Below are positions 43,477 through 54,700 of a stretch of DNA of 64,000 nucleotides, one piece after another (position 1 is the first letter of the stretch; each line of letters opens with the position of its first letter). This DNA comes from DASTPP01 sp035762175. Lineage in GTDB: Bacteria > Myxococcota_A > Polyangia > Polyangiales > Polyangiaceae. Made by a program: the position numbers and the translations under genes. The notes beneath the pieces are model-generated. The model searched no databases and was not told the origin of the DNA. It saw only the letters and a program-made list of their open reading frames with translations. The stretch lies in contig DASTPP010000071.1 of assembly GCA_035762175.1 (NCBI GenBank), forward strand, positions 16,560-80,559, in the 5' to 3' direction.

Positions 43477-44295
43477 TCAGTAGACTTTGACCAGCAGCGG
43501 GTGGTTGCAGAGGCCGTTGAGCGCCACCACGTTGTTCGCCACCCTCACCGGCACGCCCGCGTACTGGCGGTGCACCACGATCGGGTCCGAGAACAGGCCC
43601 GTGTACTCGGGCGGGTTGTACCAGGGGGTGAGAACTTGCAGCACCGCCGCCGTCGACGACTTCTCCGGGCTAAGCTCGATGGTCGTCCAGCCCCAGAAGG
43701 TCCACGTCGGAAAGTCGTGAGACTCCATGCAGCTCAGGTGCCATCGGCCCCAGACGTCCAGCCACTTGGTCGTCTCGAGGCCGGGTGCGCCCGAGGGCGC
43801 GACCTTGGCGCTGTAAAGCGAGCGGTCGACGCCCGCTTCCCGCAGCGCGTCCTTGAGCTCGGCGATCAGCTTGGTCTCCGGCCGCTCGCCCATGCGCTGA
43901 AAGATCTCGGGGTCGCCCTCGAGCTCGGGCCGCTCGGCGTCGACGTGGCCCCGCAGGCGGGCCCGCCCGCCGAGCAGCGAGGTCTCTTCGATTTCGCCCC
44001 GCAGCGTCGTCTCGACCAGCAGAACGCCCGCCGCGTCGGCGATGCGGGCCCGGTGCCCGTCGGAAGCCGCCGACAGCTCGAACGAGATCATTACCCCGTC
44101 GCGCCGAAACGACCCCTCGACGCGGCCATCGTCCTGATGGGTGATGGTCAGGCCCTCGATGGTCAACCCCTCGGCCTGCGACTCTTCGCCCCCCGGGACG
44201 TCGGCTCGGGGGCCGTCGTCGGCGGGGTCGCTGCAGGCGACGACAGCCAGGGAGAGCAGTGAAACGAGCGCATGAATTGATTTCGAACGGGTCAT
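43477..44295 (-). CDS. Small lipoprotein, paralogue of the 30688-31365 gene
   Basis: About 272 residues from ATG 44295 (MTRSKSIHALVSLLSLAVVA with lipobox VVAC). An acidic linker follows (DPADDGPRADVPGGEESQA), then beta-rich sequence (LTIEGLTITHQDDGRVEGSF, ISFELSAASDGHRARI) and ELKDALREAGVDRSLYSAKV, matching ELRLALRDAGVDPRLVEMV in the gene at 30688. The C-terminal ~110 residues are aromatic-rich (WGRWHLSCMESHDFPTWTFW, LTPWYNPPEYTGLF) and differ from the paralogue. It leads the minus-strand Tc-like group; element B lies about 410-500 bases upstream. Function unknown. Confidence 0.75.
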   Translation of the reverse strand: MTRSKSIHALVSLLSLAVVACSDPADDGPRADVPGGEESQAEGLTIEGLTITHQDDGRVEGSFRRDGVMISFELSAASDGHRARIADAAGVLLVETTLRGEIEETSLLGGRARLRGHVDAERPELEGDPEIFQRMGERPETKLIAELKDALREAGVDRSLYSAKVAPSGAPGLETTKWLDVWGRWHLSCMESHDFPTWTFWGWTTIELSPEKSSTAAVLQVLTPWYNPPEYTGLFSDPIVVHRQYAGVPVRVANNVVALNGLCNHPLLVKVY

Positions 44296-45035
44296 GACGT
44301 GGGTTATCTCCATCGCCGACCCCCGCCTGGCCGGGTCAGGCCCCGCGGGTCGGCATGTTCTGCGAATCAATGGGCGTAACGAATGGGCGAGGCGCCCCGC
44401 GCGCCGGCGCGGGGCCGAGGGCCCTCGGGCGTCGTGCATGGGCGAGGCAGGTGGGGGGTCGAGCCTCGGGGGTCATGGCAGTGCGCCTGGCGGGGGCCCG
44501 AGCCCGACGACGTACTGGGCGGCCGGTCGGGGGCGCTGCCGGTCGAAGCCCGCCGTGCGGGCTCGATCAGAAGCCCTCAGTCTGCGGCGCGGTCTTGCGA
44601 GCGTCGGCGGCCCCTCCAGTCGAGGGGCAGCGTCTCTCTCGATCGCCTTCGCACGTGCCGCCCGCGGCAGGCTCTGCCGCCGTAGTCATTTTTATCGCTC
44701 GAGCTCCTCATGCTTTCCCGTCCCCTTCTGAAGGGGTAGAGATCGCCGAGGGGCTTTGTGATCGACGAAGAACGAACTCTTGTACGCCCCCGGCGCGGGA
44801 GGTGCAGAAAGGTGCGACGGGCCGGGGCGGGGTCGGCGATAGCGTGGGGCCGTGGTGCCTTCGAAAGACCTGCCTGGGGTCGAGGGCCGTCATGAAGGCG
44901 GTGCGGGCGGCTGGCCGGGGGGCACGTTGCGAGCCCGGTCGCGGCCCCTACAGGGCCTCTTTCGGGCCCCCGAGCGCGGTCGTCGGGCCGCCTCGGGCGG
45001 CGTCTAACTAGCGGAGGCCAGGGAGAGCCTACGAA
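44296..45035. other. Divergent intergenic region with element B
   Basis: About 740 bases between the minus-strand lipoprotein and the plus-strand sigma factor. Apart from the duplicated element at 44701-44789, I see no gene, tRNA or clear consensus promoter. Confidence 0.5.
44701..44789. repeat. Duplicated intergenic element, copy B, with 9-codon mini-ORF
   Basis: Counterpart of 31526-31615. The mini-ORF 44710-44739 encodes MLSRPLLKG, stop TAG. Here CCCCTTCTGAAGGGG (44722-44736) is a perfect palindrome. Then CTTTGTGATCG (44754-44764) and GAACTCTTGTACGCCC (44774-44789). On the minus strand it precedes the paralogous lipoprotein; on the plus strand it lies ~250 bases before the sigma factor gene. 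Only the minus-strand neighbours are shared by both copies. Confidence 0.7.
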
Positions 45036-45646
45036 ATGGTTGCCGAAGCGTTGGGGCGTGACCCTTTCGAGCGAATGGTCGAAGAGCGGTGCCGGTCAGG
45101 TGACTTGCGGGGGGCGCTCGAGGCGACCCTCAAGCACTTCGGCCCCGAGGTGAACGGCTTTCTGGCGCGCGCCTCGGGCGACGAGACCTTGGCGGCCGAG
45201 GCCTTCTCGCAGCTATGCGAAGACATCTGCTACGGCCTGGCCGGGTTCGAGTGGGCGAGCTCGCTGCGCACCTGGGTCTATGTTCTCGCGCGAAACGCGC
45301 TCTGCCGCGTGCGCAAGCGCGAGGGCCGGGCGCGGCGCGATCTGCCCCTCTCGCTGGCCGAGATCTCGTCGATCGAGGCGCACGTGCGCACGGCGACCTT
45401 GCCCTTCCTTCGTACCGAGACGCGAAGCGCCATGGACCGCCTGCGAGACGAGCTCGACCCGGCCGACCGCGAGCTTCTCATCTTGCGCGTCGACCGCGAC
45501 CTGCCCTGGGACGAGGTGGCGCGCGTCACCCTCGGGCGGATGGACGCGGACGAGCTCACCATCAAGCGCGAGTCGGCGCGCCTGCGGCAGCGTTTTCAGT
45601 CTCTCAAGAAGGCGCTGCGCCAGCGCGCGCGCGACGAGGGGCTGCT

Positions 45647-45650
<4 letters not shown>
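45036..45650 (+). CDS. ECF-type RNA polymerase sigma factor
   Basis: A 204-residue protein. Region 2 is recognisable: EVNGFLARASGDETLAAEAF, SQLCEDICYGLAGFEWASSL, RTWVYVLARNALCRVRKREG (the R-T-W-Y-A-RN pattern of region 2.4). Region 4: LDPADRELLILRVDRDLPWD, EVARVTLGRM, IKRESARLRQRFQSLKKALR. Its stop overlaps the TTG start of the TPR kinase gene, a pairing typical of sigma factors that work with a Ser/Thr kinase in myxobacteria and planctomycetes. No anti-sigma factor is visible; control by the kinase is likely. Confidence 0.85.
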
Positions 45651-48328
<2,678 letters not shown>

Positions 48329-48471
48329 GCGTCGGGGCGGCAGGCGAACCGGCGCGGCCGCGAGGGTAGGCGCGAACGCGCGTGCTTCGGCCGCGAGAGC
48401 TTCGGGACGCGGCGGGCGAACGCGAACGTGGCGTACCCGAGGCGGCGCCCGGGCGTGGTAGGTTGCCCCCA

Positions 48472-48677
48472 ATGATCGCTCGAATGGGTCGAGCGGCGTC
48501 GTGGGCGGCCCTCCTGCTGGGGGCGGCGGGCGCCCTCGTGCCCGGCCAGGCGGAGGCGTGCGGCGGCTTCTTCGGACGCCGGGGGCCGGCGGCGCCGCGG
48601 CCGCCCTCGGGCGAGCGGGTGCTGCTCGTCTACGACCGGGCCGCGAAGCGCGAGCACTTCGTTTCGGTAATTCGCGG
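48472..48677 (+). pseudogene. DUF2330 protein, N-terminal fragment
   Basis: From ATG 48472 a signal peptide (ASWAALLLGAAGALVPGQAE) leads to ACGGFFGRRGPAAPR and ERVLLVYDRAAKREHFVSVI. ACGGFF followed by a V-hydrophobic strand is the start of DUF2330 proteins, secreted proteins of several hundred residues. The similarity stops after about 68 residues, where an IS-like end (CGTTTTGC, 48678) begins. No continuation is visible after the inserted material, so the gene is truncated. Confidence 0.6.
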
Positions 48678-49010
48678 CGTTTTGCAGTGCCAGCGGCATG
48701 GGGACGGGTACGACCCCCGCTCCGCCTCGTCCCCTGGCCTCCGCTCGAACGCCGCTCCCTCCCCATACCCCGTTGGTTTACCTATCCCCAGGAGGCGGCG
48801 TGCAGGACGCCGGCCGAGGCGTTGGCGATCGATTCGAGGCGCTTGGCGTGGGCGTACTCGCCGAAGACCGTCGTCACGAATTGCTGCAGGGAGCGCAGGT
48901 CGAGGGTGGCGGGGCGCTGGGGGGTAGGCGTCAGGCGGCTGGCAGAGGGGATGGCGTGCGGCACGGCGCCCCCGGTCTACGTCGCCGAAGGGACATTGCC
49001 AGGCAAAACG
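48678..49010 (-). mobile_element. Internally deleted IS4-like element
   Basis: Bounded by CGTTTTGC at 48678 and its inverse GCAAAACG at 49003-49010; similarity beyond these eight bases is imperfect. Inside, on the minus strand, 48782-48964 encodes the N-terminus of an IS4-type transposase (LDLRSLQQFVTTVFGEYAHA, KRLESIANASAGVLHAAS) and stops at TAG. The start lies ~40 bases inside the right end, as in an intact element; the catalytic part is gone. About 330 bases remain. Confidence 0.5.
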
Positions 49011-49159
49011 AGGGGATGCCTCAGGGTCATGGCGGCACGGCGGGTGTGGGAAGACAGTTCGCAAACACCATCTGAGCCCGGCCGTGCCTCTTTTTCAACC
49101 TGCCGCGGGGGCGTAACCTCGCGTCATTGCCCCGAGAGCTGCCCGCTGCCCCCCGTCCG

Positions 49160-49178
49160 CCTAGGGTCTTTTAGTTTG
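49160..49178 (+). repeat. Left inverted end of the ISAs1-type element
   Basis: CCTAGGGTCTTTTAGTTTG, exact reverse complement of 50309-50327. It precedes the transposase start by 35 bases. Confidence 0.85.
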
Positions 49179-49213
49179 GCTGAGGTCCGCTGACCTGCCC
49201 CGTCCAGACGGGC

Positions 49214-50316
49214 ATGCTGGAAAAAACGCTGCTCGAAGCTCTGGCCGAGGTGCCCGACCCGCGCGCCGACAACAAGCGCCACCCGCTGCCGGCCATCCTC
49301 GCGCTCTCGATCGGGGCGGTGCTTTGCGGCGCCACGACCCTGCTGGCCATCGCCGAGTGGGGCCGCAACCACCCCGCCTTCGCCCCGGCGTTGGGCTTCC
49401 GCCACCGGCTCACGCCCTGCGTCGCCACGCTCTCGAACGTCTTCCGCGCCCTGAATGCGGGCGCCCTCGAGGGCGTCTTGGCCCGCTACTTCGGCGCGTT
49501 GCCCGCGGCGGACGGGGCCGGCCCGGGGGGCTTTGCGCCGTTCGCCGTCGACGGCAAGGCGCTTCGCGGCACCTTTTCCGACGACGGGGCGGCCGGCGTG
49601 GCGCTGGTGGCCGCCTACCTGCACCGCGAGCGACGCGTCGTCGACCAGGAGCGGGTCGAGGGCGGCGACGAGCTCGGCACCGTGCGCCGGATGCTGCTTA
49701 CCCTGCCGGTCAAGGGCCGCGTGCTGACGGGCGATTCGCTCCAGACCCAGCGCGACGTGTGCCGGACGCTGGTGCGAAAAGGGGGGCCTACGCGCTGCCC
49801 GTCAAGGGCAATCAGCCCGGCCTGAGCGCGGCCATCGAGCGGGCGCTCGCCTCGCGCCCAGCGCGCCAAGCGACGACGACCGACCGGCACGGCGACCGGC
49901 TCGACGTCCGCACGCTCACGCTCGTCGACGCTGCCGGCCTGCGCTGGCCCGGCGCCGCCCAGGTCGGAAGGCTCGAACGCATTCGCAACGTCGCCGGCGA
50001 CGTGACGAGCGAGTCGACCCTGCTCGTCATGAGCTTGCCCGCGACGGCGGCGAACGCCGAGGCCCTTCTCGGGCACGTACGAGGCCACTGGGGCATCGAA
50101 CATCGACTCCACTTCGTTCGCGACGTGGTGTTCGGCGAAGACGCGTGCCGCGTGCGCTCGGACCACGCGCCGCACGTCTTCGCGGCTGTCCGCAACGCCG
50201 CGCTCCACCTGCTGCGCGGCGCCGGGCATGAGCGCATCGCCTCGGCGACCCGGTACGTTGCGGCGAGGGCCGCGGAGGCCCTCGGCCTGCTCGGCCTGGC
50301 GCCAGCGTCAAACTAA
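49214..50316 (+). pseudogene. ISAs1-type transposase, frameshifted
   Basis: Frame 1 (49214-49825) reads LLEALAEVPDPRADNKRHPL, PAILALSIGAVLCGATTLLA, then FAVDGKALRGTFSD and VLTGDSLQTQRDVCRTLV. Frame 2, one base back, continues YALPVKGNQPGLSAAIERAL, LVMSLPATAANAEALLGHVR, GHWGIEHRLHFVRDVVFGED. Together they make a full ISAs1 transposase with the expected D (VDGK), D (TGDSLQT) and E (FGED). The break is at AAAAGGGGGG near 49780; one extra G would restore K-G-G-A-YALPVK. It may be a real deletion, a sequencing error in a homopolymer, or a site of ribosomal slippage. Confidence 0.85.
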
Positions 50317-50327
50317 AAGACCCTAGG
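50309..50327 (-). repeat. Right inverted end of the ISAs1-type element
   Basis: Reverse complement of 49160-49178. The transposase stop codon lies within it: its last coding bases read CGTCAAACTAA. Confidence 0.85.
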
Positions 50328-50424
50328 GCATGGCGGGGGCCGAGGGCGGGCCCGGCGGCGAAGATGGGGCCCCCGCCGCTCGGCCTCGGATGTAGACTCG
50401 GCGCCCCACGCAAGGAGTGGCCCG

Positions 50425-51291
50425 ATGCCCAGGTTGTCTCGCTCGACAGGTCTACCGCGGCGCGCGCTGCCGCGGTCGCTCGCGGCCGCCGCGCTCTTGG
50501 TGCTCGCCCCGGTCGAGGCGAGCGCGCACTTCGTTCTGCAAGAGCCCGCCTCATGGCGCGACCAAGACGCCCTCGGCTCGCCTCAGAAGACGGGGCCCTG
50601 CGGCGACGAGGGCACCGCCGCCACGACGGGCGCGGTGACGGCCTACCGCCAAGGCGACACCGTCACGATCACCATCGACGAGACCATCACCCACCCCGGG
50701 CACTATCGCGTCGTGCTCGCGGTCAACGACCGCGGCGAGCTGCCCGCCCCGCCGGCGGTCACCCCCGACGACGTATCGGCCTGCGGGAGCGCCGAGATCC
50801 AAGACCCGCCCGTCTTCCCGGTGCTCGCCGACGGCCTCTTGGTGCACGAGGCGGCCTTCGATGGCCCCCAGACCGTCACGGTCACGCTGCCCGACGACGT
50901 GACGTGCGAGAAGTGCACGCTGCAGGTCATCGAGTTCATGTCGGACCACGCGGCGCCCTGCTTTTATTACCACTGCGCCGACATCTCGATCGGCGACGGC
51001 GCGCCGGGCGCGGGCGGCGCGGGCGGCCAGCCGGGCGGCGGCACGGGCGGCGGCGGCACGGGCGGCTCGGGCCCGGGCGGCACGGGCGGCTCGAGCGCGG
51101 GCGGCGCGGGCGGCGCGGGTGGCGGTGCCGGGGGCAGCCAGGCGGGCGCGTCGGGCAACCCGGCTGACGATTCATCGTCCGACGACGGCTGCGCGGCCGC
51201 GGCGCCTCGCGCGGCGCCCCCGGGGCTCGCGGCGCTCGGGGGGCTCTTGGCGGCGGCCGCCCTGCTGCGCCGCCGCTCGGCGCGCCCCTGA
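50425..51291 (+). CDS. Polysaccharide-monooxygenase-like secreted protein with MYXO-CTERM-type tail
   Basis: A 288-residue protein. The signal peptide (LAAAALLVLAPVEASA) is cut just before HFVLQEPASW, leaving an N-terminal His as in copper-dependent lytic polysaccharide monooxygenases. A second His in ITHPGHYRVVLAVND could complete a histidine brace. Conserved Cys pairs (CGDEG, CGSAEI, CEKCTLQV, CFYYHC) suggest disulfides. It matches what I recall as the SCE4755-type monooxygenase-like group. A ~50-residue Gly-rich linker is followed by DDGCAAAAPRAAP, a hydrophobic helix and RRRSARP, the Cys-helix-Arg layout of the MYXO-CTERM surface-sorting signal. Substrate unknown; oxidase activity is unproven. 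Confidence 0.8.
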   Translation: MPRLSRSTGLPRRALPRSLAAAALLVLAPVEASAHFVLQEPASWRDQDALGSPQKTGPCGDEGTAATTGAVTAYRQGDTVTITIDETITHPGHYRVVLAVNDRGELPAPPAVTPDDVSACGSAEIQDPPVFPVLADGLLVHEAAFDGPQTVTVTLPDDVTCEKCTLQVIEFMSDHAAPCFYYHCADISIGDGAPGAGGAGGQPGGGTGGGGTGGSGPGGTGGSSAGGAGGAGGGAGGSQAGASGNPADDSSSDDGCAAAAPRAAPPGLAALGGLLAAAALLRRRSARP

Positions 51292-51299
51292 GGGGAGGG

Positions 51300-51640
51300 G
51301 CGACCGAAGGGCCCGGGAAGGCCGCCGAACGGCCCCTACGGGGTTCCGGAGGGCCCTCGCGAGCCGCCGAAGGGGTCTCGCGCGCCGCCGCCGACGTCTG
51401 ACCGGCCGCCGAAGGGGTCTCGCGCGCCGCCCGAGGGGTCTCGGGAGCGAGAAAACCAGTCTGGCGAGTTGGTGCGAGGGTCCGAGAGTTCGTTCGAGGG
51501 GGCTCGGCGACTTCGTGCGAGGGTCGGGCGACTTCGTGCGAGGGCTCGAAAGCTCGTGCGAGGGTCGGGCGACTTCGTGCGAGGGTCGGGCAATGCTCGT
51601 GCGAGGGTCAGAGACCCTGGTGCGAGCGCGAACGGGGGCC
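51300..51640. repeat. Two degenerate tandem repeat arrays
   Basis: 51300-51450 repeats a unit around GCCGAAGGGGTCTCGCGCGC; 51470-51640 repeats a ~21-base unit around GTGCGAGGGTCGGGCGACTT, about seven copies. No spacers. The arrays fill the gap between the convergent monooxygenase-like and kinase genes; I see no gene in the stretch. Confidence 0.7.
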
Positions 51641-51717
51641 CGGACCCGCCCACCGAACCGTCGGCCCGTCCTGCGCGGTCATTCCGGGCGGGCGGCGGCC
51701 CGGGTCGGGGGCGGCGC

Positions 51718-54700
51718 TCAGAGGGAGGCGGCGAATTCGCGGCCGAATTCGAGTGGCGAGGGCCGATCTTGGGGGGCCATGGCGGTGGCGGCGCGCAAGA
51801 GCTTGGCCACGCCCGCGGGGAAGCCCTCGAGCCGGTCGAGATCGTCGAGGGGGGCGCGGCGCATGTGGGCGATGATGCGGTCGCGCGGGTTCTGGACGTC
51901 GTCGAAGAAGGCGCGCCCGGTCGTGACGTTGTAGAGGGTGCCGGCGAGGGCGTAGACGTCGGCGCGCGGGTCGAGCTCGACCGGGTCGAGCACCTGCTCG
52001 GGGGCGATGTAGCCGGCGGTGCCGGCGACGAACTTGCCGCCGACGCCGGGGGCGACGCGCGCGGGGCGCACCATGCCGAAGTCGATGACGACGGTGGCGA
52101 GCGGGGGCACGCGGCCCGGGTCGCGGTGCTTCTGGGCGTCGAAGCGCTCGCCGCCCGAGAGCGGCAGCCTGAGCCAGAGGTTCGCCGGCTTGATGTCGCG
52201 GTGCACGAAGCCGGCGGCGTGCAGCGCCGCGAGCCCGGCGCAGGTGTCGAGCACCACCTGCCGCAGCTCGAAGAGCGTCATGCGCCGCGCGGTCGAGTAC
52301 TGCTTGAGGTCGGCGCCGATGAGGTACTCGAGCACGAGGAAGGGCGCCCCGCCCGCGACGCCGCGGTCGATGATGCTGGCGACGTTCGGGTGGTAGATGC
52401 CGGCGAGCGTCTTGGCCTCCTCGACGAACGAGGCGAGGATGCCCTCGCGCTCGACCTCGTTCGCGCTCGCGAGCGCCTCGACCTTGGGCACCTTGAGCAC
52501 GAAGAGCCGGTCGGCGCCGGGCTTGCGCACGAGCCACACCGTGCCGATGCCCCCCTCGCCGAGCGGCTGGACGAGCTCGTAGCCCTCGACGATTTTCGCC
52601 TCTTTCTTCGCGCTGGGCGGGGGCGGGGGCGACCGGCGGATGGCCGCCCGCACCGCGGCCTCGAGCAGCGACGAGGCGACCGGGCCGAGCGAGGCGAACC
52701 AGACGTCGAGCAGGGCCGGCTCGCGGGCGCGGATGGCGCGGGCGACGAGCGCGGCGACCCGCGAGGCGTTCTCGGCCTCGACGCCCGCGTCTCCGGCGGG
52801 GGCGCCGTCGGCCCCGGCGGCGCCCTCGGCGCGCAGGGCCTTGACCGGGTCGGCGAGCGCGCGGCGCAGGCGCTCGCCGGCCGCCACGAGCGCGGTGCAG
52901 AGGCCCTCGAGGCCGGGGCGGTGGCCCGCGGCCGCGTCGAAGTCGGCGAGCGCGGCCGAGAGCGCCCCGAGCGCCCGCCCGAGCTCGGTGTCGCCCGCGT
53001 GCAGCGCCGCGAGCTCTCGCCCGGCCGAGGGGCCCCAGGCGCCGCCGCCGACGCCCGAGGCGATCGCGGTGCGCAGCGCCTCGGCCCGGTCGCAGCAGCG
53101 CGCGAGCGCCTCGGCGCTCATCATCGGCAGCGCCGTCGCGAGCTGCAGCAGCATCGCGGGCCGGTCGATGACGAGGGCCCACCACGCGGCGAAGGGCCCG
53201 AGCCAGCGCACGTCGTCGACCTCGCCGAGCGCGGTGCCGCGGGTCGTGTCGACCAGGCGCCAGAGCAGCGTGCTCAGCGCGCTCAGCAGCGGGGCCGAGA
53301 GCTCGCGCGAGTCGCCCTCGAGGCCCTCGATCTTGTGCAGCCAGTCGCAGGTCTCGTGCGCCGTCCGGCCGCGCCCCGGGCCGAGCGCCTCGTCTTCGCC
53401 GCAGGCGTCGAGCGCGTAGCCGCCGAGGCGCACCGCCAGCACCTCGAGCGCCGCGAGCTCTTCGGCCTCGCCGCCGGCCCGGCGCCGCTCGCGCACGAGG
53501 TCGAGGATCGCGGCGGGCGCGCGGGCGAGCGCCTTCCAGGTCGCTTCGAGGTCGGGCTCCTCGGCGGCGTCGCCGCCCGGGTGCGTCGCCAAGAGCGGCG
53601 CCCAGAGGCGCAGCGCGAGCGCGCGCGCCGAGCCCTCGACGGCGTTGAAGGCGGCGGCGCGCTGGCGCACCCGGCCCGGGCCGAGGGCGAGGCGGCGCGC
53701 CTCCTCGAAGGCCGGGCCGAGCGAGGCGGCGAAGCGGGCGGCGCGCGCGTCGGCCTCCTCGTCGTCGTACTGCGCGGCGAGCCGCACCAGGTTCTCGAGC
53801 CCCAGCTCGACGTCGAGCGGGTCGCGCTCGGCCCCGTCGACGACGTCGGTCACGGCGATGACCTCGAGCCAGCGGCGCGACTCGTCGAGCCCCGGCGGCC
53901 GCGCCGAGCGGCCGAGCTCGCGCAGCGCCCGCAGGGGCGCCTCGACCTCGGCCCGCCGGTCGCCGCGCCGCCACAGCGTCGCGAGCCCCCGCGCGAGCGC
54001 GCGCGCCGCGATCGCCCCCCCGTCGCCGCGCCGCACGCGGTCGGCGAGGCGGCCCCACAGGTCGGGCCGCTCGAAGAACAGGTAGGGCGTCGCCGCCGCG
54101 ATCGCCGCAAGCACCCAGGGGCCCTCGTCGGGCGAGTCGATGACGAGCCGGAGCAGGTGCGCCACCATGCGCAGCCGCGCCGCCGGCAGCGACGCGAACG
54201 CCGTCATCGCGCGCTGGCGCAGCACCTGCGTGTCGCCGAGCGCCCAGTCGAGGACCATGCCCTCGAGCCGCTCGAGCCCCCCCGAGAGCCGGCCGAGCGC
54301 CCGCGCCGCGTGCACCCAGACGAGCGGCTCGGGGTGCAGCAAGAGCGGCTGCAAGACCTGCAGCGTGCGGCCGACCAGCGCCGGGTCGGTCGCGGACGGC
54401 AGGCCGCTCGCCGCGATCTCGAGGGCGCGGGCCGAGAGGACGCGCCCCCGCAGGGCCGAGTGCGCCGGGGCCCCGACGACGGCGTCGAAGGTCTCGGGCG
54501 AGCCCCACACCCAGGCGCCGAGCCCGGGCACCTCGCGCCCGCTGGCGCCCGCCTCCCAGATCAAGATCTCGAGCCGCGCGCGCGCCTCGGCGTTCTCGGG
54601 CAAACGGAGCTCACGCCCCCCGCCCAGGAGGGGGGCGCACCCGAGCGCGTCGAGCAGCGGGCCGCGCACCACCCTCGCCCGCGCGGCCTCGACGGCGCGC

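Larger units (their letters stand above)
49160..50327 (+). mobile_element. ISAs1-family insertion sequence
   Basis: A 1168-base element with perfect 19-base inverted ends (49160-49178 and 50309-50327, outer sequence CCTAGGGTCTTTTAGTTTG). It contains one transposase gene, frameshifted. The ten bases flanking each end do not match, so no target duplication is visible; the neighbouring DNA may have been rearranged after insertion, consistent with the broken DUF2330 gene to the left. Confidence 0.85.

Noticed and set aside
48782..48964. Independent small gene between the DUF2330 fragment and the IS
   Set aside because: Its sequence is a transposase N-terminus (VFGEYAHAKRL, AGVLHAAS), so it was treated as part of the IS4-like remnant.
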